Both the position numbers and the translations under genes were made by a program. A DNA stretch of 10,729 nt from JAWWBS01 sp033720815 (GTDB lineage: Bacteria; Pseudomonadota; Gammaproteobacteria; Natronospirales; JAJUFS01), in the NCBI GenBank assembly GCA_033720815.1, contig JAWWBT010000081.1, forward strand, positions 1 to 10,729, read 5' to 3'. Under the pieces are notes generated by a model. That model saw only the letters and a list, made by a program, of their open reading frames with translations, did not search any database and was not told where the DNA came from. Below, piece after piece: positions 1 through 6,927 of the stretch (its first letter is position 1; each line of letters begins with the position of its first letter).

Positions 1-201
1 CGCCACGCACAGCGAAATCACCGGTTGCAGGAAGCGGCCGAAATCCGCTGTCGGGTAGAGGATGCCGAGCCAGGGGCCAGCCACCAGGCCGGCAACCGAG
101 AGCAGCACGATGGCCGGCAGCCGCAGGCGCCAGGCCAGCCACTGTGCGCCGATACCCAGCGCAAGCACCATCGCGATCGAATAGGCAGCGTGATGTTCCA
201 A
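1..201 (-). CDS. CPA1-family Na+/H+ antiporter, N-terminal fragment (partial, runs off left edge)
   Basis: Only the first 67 codons are present; the rest lies beyond base 1. The peptide is hydrophobic and carries the early pattern of CPA1/NhaP-type cation:proton antiporters: a short helix around ALGIGAQWLAWRLRLPAI (residues 15-31), then LLSVAGLVAGPWLG (33-46) and the start of a third segment (QPVISLCVA). Members are inner-membrane proteins that exchange Na+ or K+ for H+. I chose TTG at 201 because GGAG sits 6 bases upstream and an in-frame TGA lies 15 bases upstream of the TTG, leaving no other upstream start. An internal ATG at 171 (residue 11) is the alternative. The 82 bases between this gene and the one at 284 hold no convincing terminator. 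Family assignment is from the N-terminal pattern only, so the subfamily is open. Confidence 0.72.
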   Translation of the reverse strand, partial: MEHHAAYSIAMVLALGIGAQWLAWRLRLPAIVLLSVAGLVAGPWLGILYPTADFGRFLQPVISLCVA

Positions 202-283
202 GCGAGACTCCGCTAGTCAGGAAGGAAAGTCGAACCTTAGCACCGCGAGCCGCAGGGTTCAGCCCGAGACCGGCCCCGGCACG

Positions 284-634
284 CTAGCCCGGCATCGGGC
301 GATAGTCAGCCAACCGCAGAAGGCCGCGGATCTGGCGGTACATCCACCATAGCCAGATCAGCCCCCACAGCAGGATGGCCAGCGGAATGCCGATGAGGGT
401 GATGTAGAGCACGCAGGCAAGAATCGTCCAGGCCAACGCCCACCAGAAGGTGCGGATCATCCAGCGATGGTGGCTGCGCGTCTCGGGCAATGCGCGGTCC
501 ATCAGCAGGTAATTGAAGACCAGCGCGACGATGCTGGGGATCGCAAGCACCGCACCGAAAAGGTGCAGGATGTACATGAACAATACCCAGGTCCGCTGTT
601 CCTGGTTGACGAGCTGGATATCCGGTTCAGTCAT
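284..634 (-). CDS. Small integral membrane protein, DUF4870-like
   Basis: A 116-residue protein made mostly of hydrophobic segments. A short polar N-terminus is followed by membrane stretches at about residues 15-46 and 62-98, the second rich in Trp (WLWWMYRQIRGL) and probably two closely spaced helices. The C-terminus is short and basic. The pattern of an aromatic/aliphatic helix, a polar loop (DRALPETRSHHRWMIRTFWWA) and a paired helix resembles the DUF4870/YIP1-like small membrane proteins; no biochemical role is known to me. The ATG at 634 is supported by GAGG 5 bases upstream. It is divergent from the DUF6265 gene at 683, with only 48 bases between them, so both promoters must share or overlap that gap. 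It could be co-transcribed with the antiporter gene, which starts 82 bases downstream. Confidence 0.75.
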   Translation of the reverse strand: MTEPDIQLVNQEQRTWVLFMYILHLFGAVLAIPSIVALVFNYLLMDRALPETRSHHRWMIRTFWWALAWTILACVLYITLIGIPLAILLWGLIWLWWMYRQIRGLLRLADYRPMPG

Positions 635-682
635 GGCGTCCTCGCGTTTCAGGCCTGCATGGGGGAAGTGTAAACTGGTCGC

Positions 683-1171
683 ATGAGTATCCGCATCCCG
701 TCATGGCTGTTTATTGCCCTGGCTGCATTGCCGGTCAATGCATCAGGCATGGCTGCCGAATTACCCGCCGAGCTGGGATTCCTCTCCGGTTGCTGGCGTG
801 GTGAAATCGGCGCTGACGGCAGTCGCATTGTCGAGCAGTACGGGGACGTTGATGGCGCGACACTGCTAGGCACGCTGAAAACCATTCGCGATGACGAGAC
901 GGTATTCTTCGAATTCATCCGGATCCATCGCGACGGACCCGCCGTGCTACTGACACCCTACCCGAATGGCCAGGCTGAAACCGTCAGCTTCCGGCTTGTC
1001 GAACTGGAACCGGACAAGGCCAGTTTCGATAATCCCGAGCACGATTTTCCCCGCCGGATCACCTACCGCCTGTTGCCCGGTGGTGAGCTGCTGACCCGCG
1101 TTGCAGGCGTTGTCGGCGAGCGCACCATCGTCGAGGAATACCGCAGCCTGCCGGTTGCCTGCACCAACTGA
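683..1171 (+). CDS. Secreted DUF6265 (lipocalin-like) protein
   Basis: 162 residues. A hydrophobic N-terminus (SWLFIALAALPVNASGMAA, residues 7-25) looks like a Sec signal peptide, so the mature protein should be periplasmic. The remainder matches the DUF6265 pattern: LGFLSGCWRG (31-40), EQYGDVDGATLLGT (51-64), FFEFIRI (75-81) and the signature NPEHDFPRRITYR (117-129). The family is predicted to form a small beta-barrel; its ligand and function are unknown. No Shine-Dalgarno is visible within the usual distance of ATG 683. A possible -10 (TAAACT, 671-676) ends 6 bases before the ATG, so a leaderless message is possible. The gene ends 77 bases before the PEBP-family gene, which has its own promoter-like sequence. 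Confidence 0.85.
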   Translation: MSIRIPSWLFIALAALPVNASGMAAELPAELGFLSGCWRGEIGADGSRIVEQYGDVDGATLLGTLKTIRDDETVFFEFIRIHRDGPAVLLTPYPNGQAETVSFRLVELEPDKASFDNPEHDFPRRITYRLLPGGELLTRVAGVVGERTIVEEYRSLPVACTN

Positions 1172-1190
1172 AATTTCCCGCCGAACCGCT

Positions 1191-1243
1191 TTGAGCTTGC
1201 CCGCCACGTTTCCTAGACTCGAAGGACGTCCTTCAGCAAGGAG
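1191..1243 (+). promoter_or_regulatory. Putative sigma70 promoter with palindrome and RBS ahead of the PEBP gene
   Basis: TTGAGC (1191-1196) and TAGACT (1214-1219) are separated by exactly 17 bases; each matches the sigma70 consensus at 4 of 6 positions. A perfect 14-base palindrome, GAAGGACGTCCTTC (1221-1234), begins two bases after the -10 box, covering the likely start of transcription. AAGGAG (1238-1243) lies 5 bases before ATG 1249. The palindrome could be an operator or chance; no regulator is identifiable here. Confidence 0.5.
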
Positions 1244-1248
1244 TCACG

Positions 1249-1875
1249 ATGAAGATCACTACTACCGCCTTCGAGCATGGCCAGCCGATCCCGGAACAGT
1301 TCGCCTTCTGCAAGTACGACGCGAGCGACCATGTGGCGATGAGCAACAACCTGAACCCGGACCTTGCCTGGTCCGACGTACCGGACGGTACGAAGAGTTT
1401 CGTGCTGGTCTGCGTCGACCCCGACGTGCCAACGAAACCGGATGACGTGAACCAGGAAGATCGCGAAGTTCCCGAGGACCTTCCGCGCATGGATTTCCAT
1501 CACTGGCTGATGGTCGACATTCCAGCCGATGTCACGTCCATTGCCGCCGGCAGTTGCTGCGATGGCATTACGCCGCACGGCAAGCACGATCCGGAAGGCC
1601 CGGCCGGTTCACGCCAGGGGATCAACAACTACACGGACTGGTTTGCCGGCGACAAGGACATGGAAGGCCAGTACTTCGGTTACGACGGCCCATGCCCACC
1701 GTGGAACGACAGCATCATCCACCACTATCACTTCCGCATCTACGCGACCGATTTCGAGCGCTGCCCGGTCGAGGGCGCGTTCACCGGCCAGGACCTGATG
1801 CAGGCACTGGAAGGTCATGTGCTGGGCGTAGCCGAAGTGATGGGTACGTATACGCTGAACCCGCGCTTGCGATAA
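1249..1875 (+). CDS. PEBP / YbhB-YbcL family (Raf kinase inhibitor-like) protein
   Basis: 208 residues with the phosphatidylethanolamine-binding-protein signatures in order: LAWSDVPDGTKSFVLVCVDPDVP (39-61, including the D-P-D-x-P anion-pocket motif), DFHHWLMVDIP (82-92) and YFGYDGPCPPWNDSIIHHYHF (142-162, including the G-P-x-P-P motif and the conserved His cluster). Bacterial members are cytoplasmic or periplasmic small-ligand-binding proteins whose function is mostly unsettled; no signal peptide is seen here. It is longer than E. coli YbhB (about 158 residues) largely through an acidic insertion around residues 62-81 (KPDDVNQEDREVPEDLPRM) and an extended loop near 104-140. The start is well supported by AAGGAG 5 bases upstream. 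It is convergent with the TonB-like gene ending at 1902, with only 26 bases between the stop codons. Confidence 0.92.
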   Translation: MKITTTAFEHGQPIPEQFAFCKYDASDHVAMSNNLNPDLAWSDVPDGTKSFVLVCVDPDVPTKPDDVNQEDREVPEDLPRMDFHHWLMVDIPADVTSIAAGSCCDGITPHGKHDPEGPAGSRQGINNYTDWFAGDKDMEGQYFGYDGPCPPWNDSIIHHYHFRIYATDFERCPVEGAFTGQDLMQALEGHVLGVAEVMGTYTLNPRLR

Positions 1876-1882
1876 GCGCGGG
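1860..1882 (+). terminator. Hairpin over the PEBP stop codon, possible weak terminator
   Basis: A perfect 9-bp stem (1860-1868 with 1874-1882) and 5-base loop, very GC-rich, includes the stop codon of the PEBP gene. It is followed only by CACTTTCG, so the U-tract is poor. It lies between convergent genes, where a terminator is expected; in the minus direction no T-run follows. Confidence 0.4.
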
Positions 1883-1901
1883 CACTTTCGCGTCCACCCG
1901 C

Positions 1902-2516
1902 CTAGCCGGAATCCGGCAAGCGGAACAACAGCACCTGCCGAACGCGCGTTGCAGCAGCACGTCCGTCCGCCTGGCGCGGCTGGAAGCCCCAGCGCGCCAC
2001 GGCACGGCGCACCGCCTGCTCGAAGACCCCACGCGGGCTGGCAGAAATGATCCGGATATCCGTCACCGACCCATCCGGTTGAACGGTGAATTCCACTTCC
2101 ACCTCACCCTCGATGCCTTTTCGCATGGCGTGAGCCGGGTACTGCGGTTCGACACGATGCAGTACCGCCAGGCCACTGCTGCCGCCTGCGCCATTGATAT
2201 CGACCCCGGTAATAGCAACGCCGGCACCGGGCACCGAAAGCAGCGAGCGATCGAGTGCCGGGGGCACACGCGGCGTCGGCGGCTGGGCAATGGCAGGCAT
2301 TTCGGGTTTCTGCGGTTCGGACGGTTTTTCCGGCGGTTCCTTCTCGCGCGGTTTTTCTTCCGGTGGCTTGCCGCGAAAGACGGCCTGCAGCTGCACCACG
2401 GTGGGGCAGTCCGTGCAGGTCGCGGCATGGCCGGTGCGGATCAGGGATTGCGCCAGGCCGAAAATGCCCAGCGAGACGAAAATCGCGGCAATGAAACCGA
2501 TGATGAAACGCTGCAT
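1902..2516 (-). CDS. Energy transducer TonB-like protein (second of a tandem pair)
   Basis: 204 residues with classical TonB layout: N-terminal membrane anchor (about 3-25), Pro/Glu/Lys-rich periplasmic spacer (about 50-87, with EKPREKEPPEKPSEPQKP) and a C-terminal TonB domain (about 119-203) that begins with RVEPQYPAHAMRKGIEGEVEVEF and continues with QPDGSVTDIRI and AVARWGFQP. TonB proteins couple the proton-motive force, through ExbB-ExbD, to outer-membrane receptors; some paralogues serve other periplasmic roles. An unusual CTDC motif (Cys34, Cys37) lies just outside the membrane segment. The ATG at 2516 is preceded by GGAGGAGG with a 4-base gap. It follows the other TonB-like gene by 43 bases. 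No exbB, exbD or receptor gene is in the window, so the partner system is unknown. Confidence 0.88.
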   Translation of the reverse strand: MQRFIIGFIAAIFVSLGIFGLAQSLIRTGHAATCTDCPTVVQLQAVFRGKPPEEKPREKEPPEKPSEPQKPEMPAIAQPPTPRVPPALDRSLLSVPGAGVAITGVDINGAGGSSGLAVLHRVEPQYPAHAMRKGIEGEVEVEFTVQPDGSVTDIRIISASPRGVFEQAVRRAVARWGFQPRQADGRAAATRVRQVLLFRLPDSG

Positions 2517-2526
2517 GCTGCCTCCT

Positions 2527-2542
2527 CCGGGCCGGAGCCCGG
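2527..2542 (-). other. Small GC hairpin between the two tonB-like genes
   Basis: CCGGGC and GCCCGG (2537-2542 and 2527-2532 as read on the minus strand) form a 6-bp stem with a TCCG loop in the 43-base gap. Its 3' arm overlaps the Shine-Dalgarno GGAGGAGG (2521-2528) of the downstream gene by two bases. It could tune translation or mRNA stability of the second gene. This is inferred from sequence only. Confidence 0.35.
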
Positions 2543-2559
2543 GAAAGGCATGGCCCGCA

Positions 2560-3090
2560 TCAGTTGCTGTCGGGACCTCGCGACTGCAGTTCGCTGGCTG
2601 GAACCGAGAACTCGAGGATCTCCGTCGTGCGGCGGGTCACCGGCTTGCCGTCTTCGTAAATCGGTGCGCGCATGCTTTGCTGGAGTCGCTGCACGGCCCG
2701 CTCCTCGAAGACGCCGCTGGGTGCCGCGCCTACTACCTTTACGTCGGAGACCGTGCCATCGGGGTTAATCGTGTATTCAAGCTGCACGAAACCCTGCACC
2801 TGGCGCTCGGGTTGCGTCGGCGGCGGCTCGGGCAATTCCCGCAAGGGATCGACGGGTTCGCCGCGTGCTTCGCGGATCATGCGCTGCAGGTCCGGGTTGT
2901 CCTTCACGCTGATCATCTTCACCTCGGCGAGATCAGGCAGCGCGCCAGGGTCCTTTTCTTCCTCGCCATAGAAGGCGATACCGATCGCCAGCACGCCGAC
3001 GACAAACACGGTCGCCACCGCCAGGCTGATGCCGAAGCGGAGAAGGAAGCCGGCAATGCCGGTACGCGGGATGAGGATGGGTTCGTTCAC
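2560..3090 (-). CDS. TonB-like protein with atypical C-terminal domain (first of the tandem pair)
   Basis: 176 residues from a GTG start at 3090. I chose this start because AAGG sits 7 bases upstream; longer readings would run into the alanyl-tRNA editing gene ending at 3107. A short cytoplasmic N-terminus is followed by a membrane anchor (about 12-41), an acidic linker, a very short Pro stretch (ELPEPPPTQPER, 85-96) and a region resembling the TonB C-terminal fold: VQLEYTINPDGTVSDVKVVGAAPSGVFEERAVQRLQQ (102-138), then TEILEFSVP. The usual opening of the domain (the Y-P-x-x-A stretch) is missing, and the Pro spacer looks too short to cross the periplasm. It may not be a classical transducer. 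Spacing to the neighbours (16 and 43 bases) suggests an operon. Confidence 0.8.
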   Translation of the reverse strand: MNEPILIPRTGIAGFLLRFGISLAVATVFVVGVLAIGIAFYGEEEKDPGALPDLAEVKMISVKDNPDLQRMIREARGEPVDPLRELPEPPPTQPERQVQGFVQLEYTINPDGTVSDVKVVGAAPSGVFEERAVQRLQQSMRAPIYEDGKPVTRRTTEILEFSVPASELQSRGPDSN

Positions 3091-3106
3091 TTTCGGGCCT
3101 TGGTGG

Positions 3107-3808
3107 TTATTCCAGGAGTTCGAGGCGGACACGGCGATTGGCCTTGCCCTTCTTGTCGATCTTCGCGACGCGGACTGCGCCGATTTCGCCGGTGTGCGCG
3201 ACATGCGTGCCGCCGCAGGGCTGCAGGTCAACACCCGGCACCTTCACCAGGCGGACGCGGCCGACGCCACGCGGGGGTTTGACCGACATCGTCTTGATGA
3301 GTTCAGGCTGGGCATCCAGCTCGTCGTCGGTAATCCACTCGTAGCCGACCGCCCTGTCTTCCTTGATGAGGTCGTTCAGGCGCTTTTCAACCTCACCAGC
3401 GTCCGGACTGTCGGGCAGGTCGAAATCCAGGCGACCATAACCGTCACCGATATTACCCCCGGTTACCGGTGCCGTAATCACGGCACTCAGCAGGTGCAGG
3501 CAGGTGTGCATGCGCATGTAGCGGTAGCGCGGCTCCCAGTCGATGACTGCCGTGACTTCCTCGCCTTCGCCAAGGCCATCCGGCTCGCACAGCTGCCGGA
3601 TGTTCCCGGTCTCGCGATCCATGCGCGTATCGGTGACCCGGATTTCCGAACCATCTGCGCGGCGCAGCACACCGGTATCACCCGGCTGGCCGCCGCCCAG
3701 CGGGTAGAACACGGTTCGGTCCAGCACGACGGCGTCATCTTCGACGCGAATCACTCGCGCCGTGCATTCGCGCTGGTATGCATCATCGCGGAACAGTGTT
3801 TCCGTCAT
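3107..3808 (-). CDS. Free-standing alanyl-tRNA editing protein (AlaX type)
   Basis: 233 residues. AlaX proteins hydrolyse Ser- or Gly-mischarged tRNA(Ala) in the cytoplasm, backing up the editing domain of alanyl-tRNA synthetase. Visible evidence: the glycine motif FYPLGGGQPGDTG (34-46), typical of the longer AlaX-M class and of AlaRS; the zinc motif H-T-C-L-H (His101, His105); the second zinc motif C-G-G-T-H (Cys198, His202); and VRLVKVPGVDLQPCGGTHVAHTGEIG (185-210). All expected metal ligands are present. No aminoacylation domain or C-Ala domain is attached. ATG 3808 has AAGGA 9 bases upstream, inside the end of the amidohydrolase gene; only 5 bases separate the two genes, suggesting co-transcription. 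The link between tRNA editing and a secreted amidohydrolase is not obvious. Confidence 0.93.
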   Translation of the reverse strand: MTETLFRDDAYQRECTARVIRVEDDAVVLDRTVFYPLGGGQPGDTGVLRRADGSEIRVTDTRMDRETGNIRQLCEPDGLGEGEEVTAVIDWEPRYRYMRMHTCLHLLSAVITAPVTGGNIGDGYGRLDFDLPDSPDAGEVEKRLNDLIKEDRAVGYEWITDDELDAQPELIKTMSVKPPRGVGRVRLVKVPGVDLQPCGGTHVAHTGEIGAVRVAKIDKKGKANRRVRLELLE

Positions 3809-3813
3809 CTCGT

Positions 3814-5094
3814 TCAGTCCTTGTAAACCTTGCCTTCCTTCATCACGAATTCGATGTCTTCAAGCACGGTGATATCGGCAAGCGGGTCACCCTGCACCGC
3901 CACGATATCGGCGTAGCGGCCCTCGCGAATGCTGCCGAAATTCTCGCTTCCGTCCAGCACCTTTGCGGCATCGCGCGTCGCCGAGAAGATGGCTTCCATC
4001 GGCTCCATGCCGGCTTCGATCATGTATGCGAATTCCTTCGCGTTCTCACCGTGCGGCGACACGGAAGAGTCGGTCCCGAAGGCAATCTTCACACCATACT
4101 CGTAAGCCCGACGAAAGGTATCCTGGATCTGCGGCCCGATGGCAGCGGCCTTCGGGCGCACGATTTCCGGGAAATAACCGGGGATCTCGGCCTTTGCGGC
4201 AACAAACTTGCCGGCCGAAAGGGTCGGCACGTACCAGGTACCGTTGCGGCGCATCGCCCGCATCACGTCCTCATCCATGAGAGTGCCATGCTCGATGGTA
4301 CGCACACCGGCGTTGATCGCACGCAGCATGCCTTCCTTGCCATGGGCGTGTGCCGCGACATGGAAACCGTAATCATTGGCGGCATCGACGATGGCGGCCA
4401 GCTCTTCGTCCGAGAATTGTGGATTCTGCCCACTCTTCGCCGTACTCAACACGCCACCGGTCGCCGTGATCTTGATCAGGTCAGCGCCATCCTTGTAGCG
4501 CTGGCGCACCGCTTCATAGGCCTCCCACGGTCCGTTGATCACGCCTTCGCGCGGACCGGGCCTGCCCATCAGGTCTTCGCGGTAGGAATTGGTCGGATCG
4601 GCATGGCCACCCGTTGTGGCAATGGACTTGGCCGAGGTAAAGATGCGCGGACCCGCGATATCGCCGCGGTTGATCGCGTCACGCAACGCGACAGTCAGGT
4701 TTTCCACATCACCCAGGTCGCGCACCGTCGTGAACCCGGCGAGCAGGGTGCGCTCGGCGTATTTCGGCATGCGAAACGCAATGTCGCCCGGGTCGTCGGT
4801 AAATTCACGGATGTAGTTGTCTTTCGACATCTGGCTTGAAAGGTGCGTGTGCAGGTCGACGAAACCCGGCATCACCGTATGTCCCTTCAGGTCGATGACC
4901 GTGTCCCCGTCCTCGGGAGCCCGGTAACCCTCTTCGACTGCCGCGATGCGATCGGCGGTGATCACGATGGTCATTTCGCGCTGCGGGTCGTCATCGACAC
5001 CGTCAATCAGTGTGCCGGCGTGAATCAGCGTTTCTGCCGAGACCGGGATGGCGAACAAGAGCAGGAAGAACGACAGCAGGCGGGTAAACGACAT
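3814..5094 (-). CDS. Secreted metal-dependent amidohydrolase (prolidase / imidazolonepropionase-like)
   Basis: 426 residues from the second of two adjacent ATGs (5094); GGAGG is 5 bases from it but only 2 from the first (5097). A signal peptide is clear (LLSFFLLLFAIPVSA, cut near residue 20), so the enzyme is exported. The amidohydrolase metal site is complete: LHTH (His82, His84), a candidate carboxylated lysine in LIKIT (Lys208), AAHAH (His249), IEHG (His269) and FGTDS (Asp342), which indicates a binuclear metal centre. SIATTGGHADP (157-167) and ATGGVLS (211-217) resemble the group of periplasmic Xaa-Pro dipeptidases and Xaa-Lys/Arg carboxypeptidases, so a role in peptide scavenging is likely; the substrate cannot be read from sequence. 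It is the first gene of a tight run with the AlaX and TonB-like genes. Confidence 0.9.
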   Translation of the reverse strand: MSFTRLLSFFLLLFAIPVSAETLIHAGTLIDGVDDDPQREMTIVITADRIAAVEEGYRAPEDGDTVIDLKGHTVMPGFVDLHTHLSSQMSKDNYIREFTDDPGDIAFRMPKYAERTLLAGFTTVRDLGDVENLTVALRDAINRGDIAGPRIFTSAKSIATTGGHADPTNSYREDLMGRPGPREGVINGPWEAYEAVRQRYKDGADLIKITATGGVLSTAKSGQNPQFSDEELAAIVDAANDYGFHVAAHAHGKEGMLRAINAGVRTIEHGTLMDEDVMRAMRRNGTWYVPTLSAGKFVAAKAEIPGYFPEIVRPKAAAIGPQIQDTFRRAYEYGVKIAFGTDSSVSPHGENAKEFAYMIEAGMEPMEAIFSATRDAAKVLDGSENFGSIREGRYADIVAVQGDPLADITVLEDIEFVMKEGKVYKD

Positions 5095-5128
5095 CATGAC
5101 CTCCAGCGGAGAAGTTTCGTTGCAACGT

Positions 5129-5153
5129 AAAAACGCCCCGCTGTGCGGGGCGT
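5129..5153 (-). terminator. Intrinsic terminator after the choice-of-anchor-B gene
   Basis: A perfect 8-bp GC stem (5134-5141 with 5145-5152, extendable by one A-T pair) has a 3-base loop and is followed on the minus strand by TTTTT. It lies 35 bases after the stop at 5188 and would end the msrB operon. It is also only 35 bases before the amidohydrolase start, leaving little room for a separate promoter. Confidence 0.8.
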
Positions 5154-5187
5154 CCCAATGTAGCAGCAATTTCCCGAAATACGGAAA

Positions 5188-6924
5188 TCAGGAAACGGCG
5201 AAACGCCTGCGCAGTGCAACAAATAAGCCGGCAAGCAGCCAGGCTCCGCTAATGCCGCCACCACCGCCACCGGAGTTGCCCGCGGGCGCTGCCGCGACCA
5301 GGCTGACGTCCACGCTGGCGCGATTGTCGCCGGGAGTGACATCGACCTGGCTGGGATAGGCAGAGGCAATGAACCGGGCTGCGGTGTCGGTGCCGGTTGC
5401 CAGGACGAGATCGAAGGTAGCCGTTTCGCCCGCCGCCATGCTGCCAGCGCGACACTCGGCCACGCTACCGCGAGTCCCCACCGGCTGGCACGACCATCCG
5501 ACCGGTTCCACCAGCTGCGAGATGTCGGGCAAGGCGGGCACATGCAGCGTCAGCAGCATGTCGTCCAGCGCAATGCCGCCGACATTGCTTACCGTCACCG
5601 TGACAGGCTGCGTGGAATCCTGGTTCATGGACGCGCTGGCATCGATCGTGACGACGACATCGGCCTGGCTGCTGCTGTTATCCAGCACCGGCTTCACGAT
5701 GAACAATCCCTGGCTGATATCCGTCAGCGCGATGAACCCGCTGCTGAAGAAAGGATAGTTGCTCCAGGTACCGGAAAATTCCGTGGCATCCGAAGCGGAG
5801 ACATCAAAATAGGCAGCTTCGACGGGCGCGTCAGGTTCCGCGATATCCAGTATCCGCAGCCCGGCAAGATAATTCGACTGGTACAGGAAGCGACCCTGCA
5901 CGTAATTGTTGTGGTCGATGGCCCATGTCGGCGCCAGGTACTCCCCGATGAAGACCGGGTTACGCGGATCGGAGACGTCGAAAATCCGCGTGTTGGTGCG
6001 ACTGCCGAAACCCTGTTCGTCGAGTTCGTCATTCAGGTAGGCAAACCGGTGATCATCGCTGAGCCAGACCTGGTGGGTATAGGCGGTCTGCGAGTACGTG
6101 GATTTCGACAGCAGCTCCGGCTGCCGGGGATCGGTGACATCCCAGATTGTCAGCGAATCCTCGTTTGCCGCGAAGCAGATATCGTTGTCTTGCGGGATGT
6201 CGGCGGCCGGCCCCGCGTAGGCAACACATTGCGCATCATGGGTATAGCCATCGCCATTCACTTCGGCGAAGAAGGAGGGATTGAGGGGATCCGACAGGTT
6301 AACGATGTGAAGTCCACCCTGCCCGGCCGAACGTGAGCCGGACCCGACGATATAGGCACGCTGGTAGTCCTCGTTCACAACCACGTTATGGGCATGGCCT
6401 ATCTCCGCGTAGTACGCAGAAGCCTTGAAGTCATCTGCCGGCGGGCCGCTCAGGTCTTTCAGCTGGGTCAGGTCGAAAACCTGCATGCCGTAACCGCTGG
6501 CTTCGCTCACGACGAGCGCGTAATTGCCGAGCACCTTGACGTCGCGCCAGGTGCTCGCCGCGCCAGCATCGCAATCATCACTGCAGGACTTACCCTCGGT
6601 TGCGGCCCCCTTGGTGACGGGCGAGTCGCCGTCCGTCGATTCGAGACGACCCAGGAAAGTCGGCGTACCGTCGCTGCCAATGCGAACGAAAGCCGTTCCA
6701 TCGAACATGCCGACGACGACATATTCCTCGCCGGTCTGCGGATCGGTCCAGCCCCAGATGTCGCTGAGCCTCTCGCCAGACGCGCCCAGTTCGGCCGGCG
6801 TGAGTTGCGCCACGAATTCGACGTTATGGCAGGCAAACCCCGCCGACTCCCCGTCCACGCAAGGCTCTGCGCCAAGGCGCGTCGCGTTCAGGAGTAGTAG
6901 CAACAGGCATGCCGTCCTGGTCAT
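5188..6924 (-). CDS. Exported choice-of-anchor-B family protein with LVIVD repeats and GlyGly-CTERM tail
   Basis: 578 residues. It has an N-terminal signal peptide (CLLLLLLNATRLGA, about 6-19) and then a beta-propeller-like region with LVIVD-type repeats: LHIVNLSDPLNPSFF (205-219), LTIWDVTDPRQPELL (258-272), TRIFDVSDPRNPVFI (312-326) and LRILDIAEPDAPVEA (356-370). Residues about 421-547 form a DUF11-like beta domain (VTVTVSNVGGIALDDM). The C-terminus is a sorting signal: a glycine run (552-557), a hydrophobic helix (ISGAWLLAGLFVAL) and a basic cluster (RRR), as in GlyGly-CTERM proteins processed by rhombosortase, often after type II secretion. Paired Cys (21/32, 114/118, 233/250, 479/491) suggest disulphides. 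No enzyme motif is seen. ATG 6924 lies 3 bases after the msrB stop, with AAGGGG upstream, so the two are translationally close. Confidence 0.88.
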   Translation of the reverse strand: MTRTACLLLLLLNATRLGAEPCVDGESAGFACHNVEFVAQLTPAELGASGERLSDIWGWTDPQTGEEYVVVGMFDGTAFVRIGSDGTPTFLGRLESTDGDSPVTKGAATEGKSCSDDCDAGAASTWRDVKVLGNYALVVSEASGYGMQVFDLTQLKDLSGPPADDFKASAYYAEIGHAHNVVVNEDYQRAYIVGSGSRSAGQGGLHIVNLSDPLNPSFFAEVNGDGYTHDAQCVAYAGPAADIPQDNDICFAANEDSLTIWDVTDPRQPELLSKSTYSQTAYTHQVWLSDDHRFAYLNDELDEQGFGSRTNTRIFDVSDPRNPVFIGEYLAPTWAIDHNNYVQGRFLYQSNYLAGLRILDIAEPDAPVEAAYFDVSASDATEFSGTWSNYPFFSSGFIALTDISQGLFIVKPVLDNSSSQADVVVTIDASASMNQDSTQPVTVTVSNVGGIALDDMLLTLHVPALPDISQLVEPVGWSCQPVGTRGSVAECRAGSMAAGETATFDLVLATGTDTAARFIASAYPSQVDVTPGDNRASVDVSLVAAAPAGNSGGGGGGISGAWLLAGLFVALRRRFAVS

Positions 6925-6927
6925 TGC

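Noticed and set aside
202..283. Search for a terminator between the DUF4870-like gene and the antiporter gene
   Set aside because: Only short GC-rich pairings without a T-run were seen.
3091..3234. Upstream extension of the first tonB-like gene to an ATG at 3234
   Set aside because: It would overlap the AlaX gene by 128 bases with low-complexity sequence. The GTG at 3090 has an RBS and directly precedes the conserved anchor.
1554..3282. Long plus-strand open frames (404 and 362 residues) across the PEBP and tonB-like genes
   Set aside because: They overlap well-supported genes in other frames; the translations are rich in Arg, His and Ala with no domain, as expected for out-of-frame GC-rich sequence.
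3778..4839. 353-residue plus-strand open frame opposite the amidohydrolase
   Set aside because: It lies antisense to a gene with a complete active site and shows no domain or RBS of its own.
5542..6897. Plus-strand open frames opposite the choice-of-anchor-B gene
   Set aside because: They are antisense shadows; the minus-strand protein has a signal peptide, repeats and sorting tail that explain the region.
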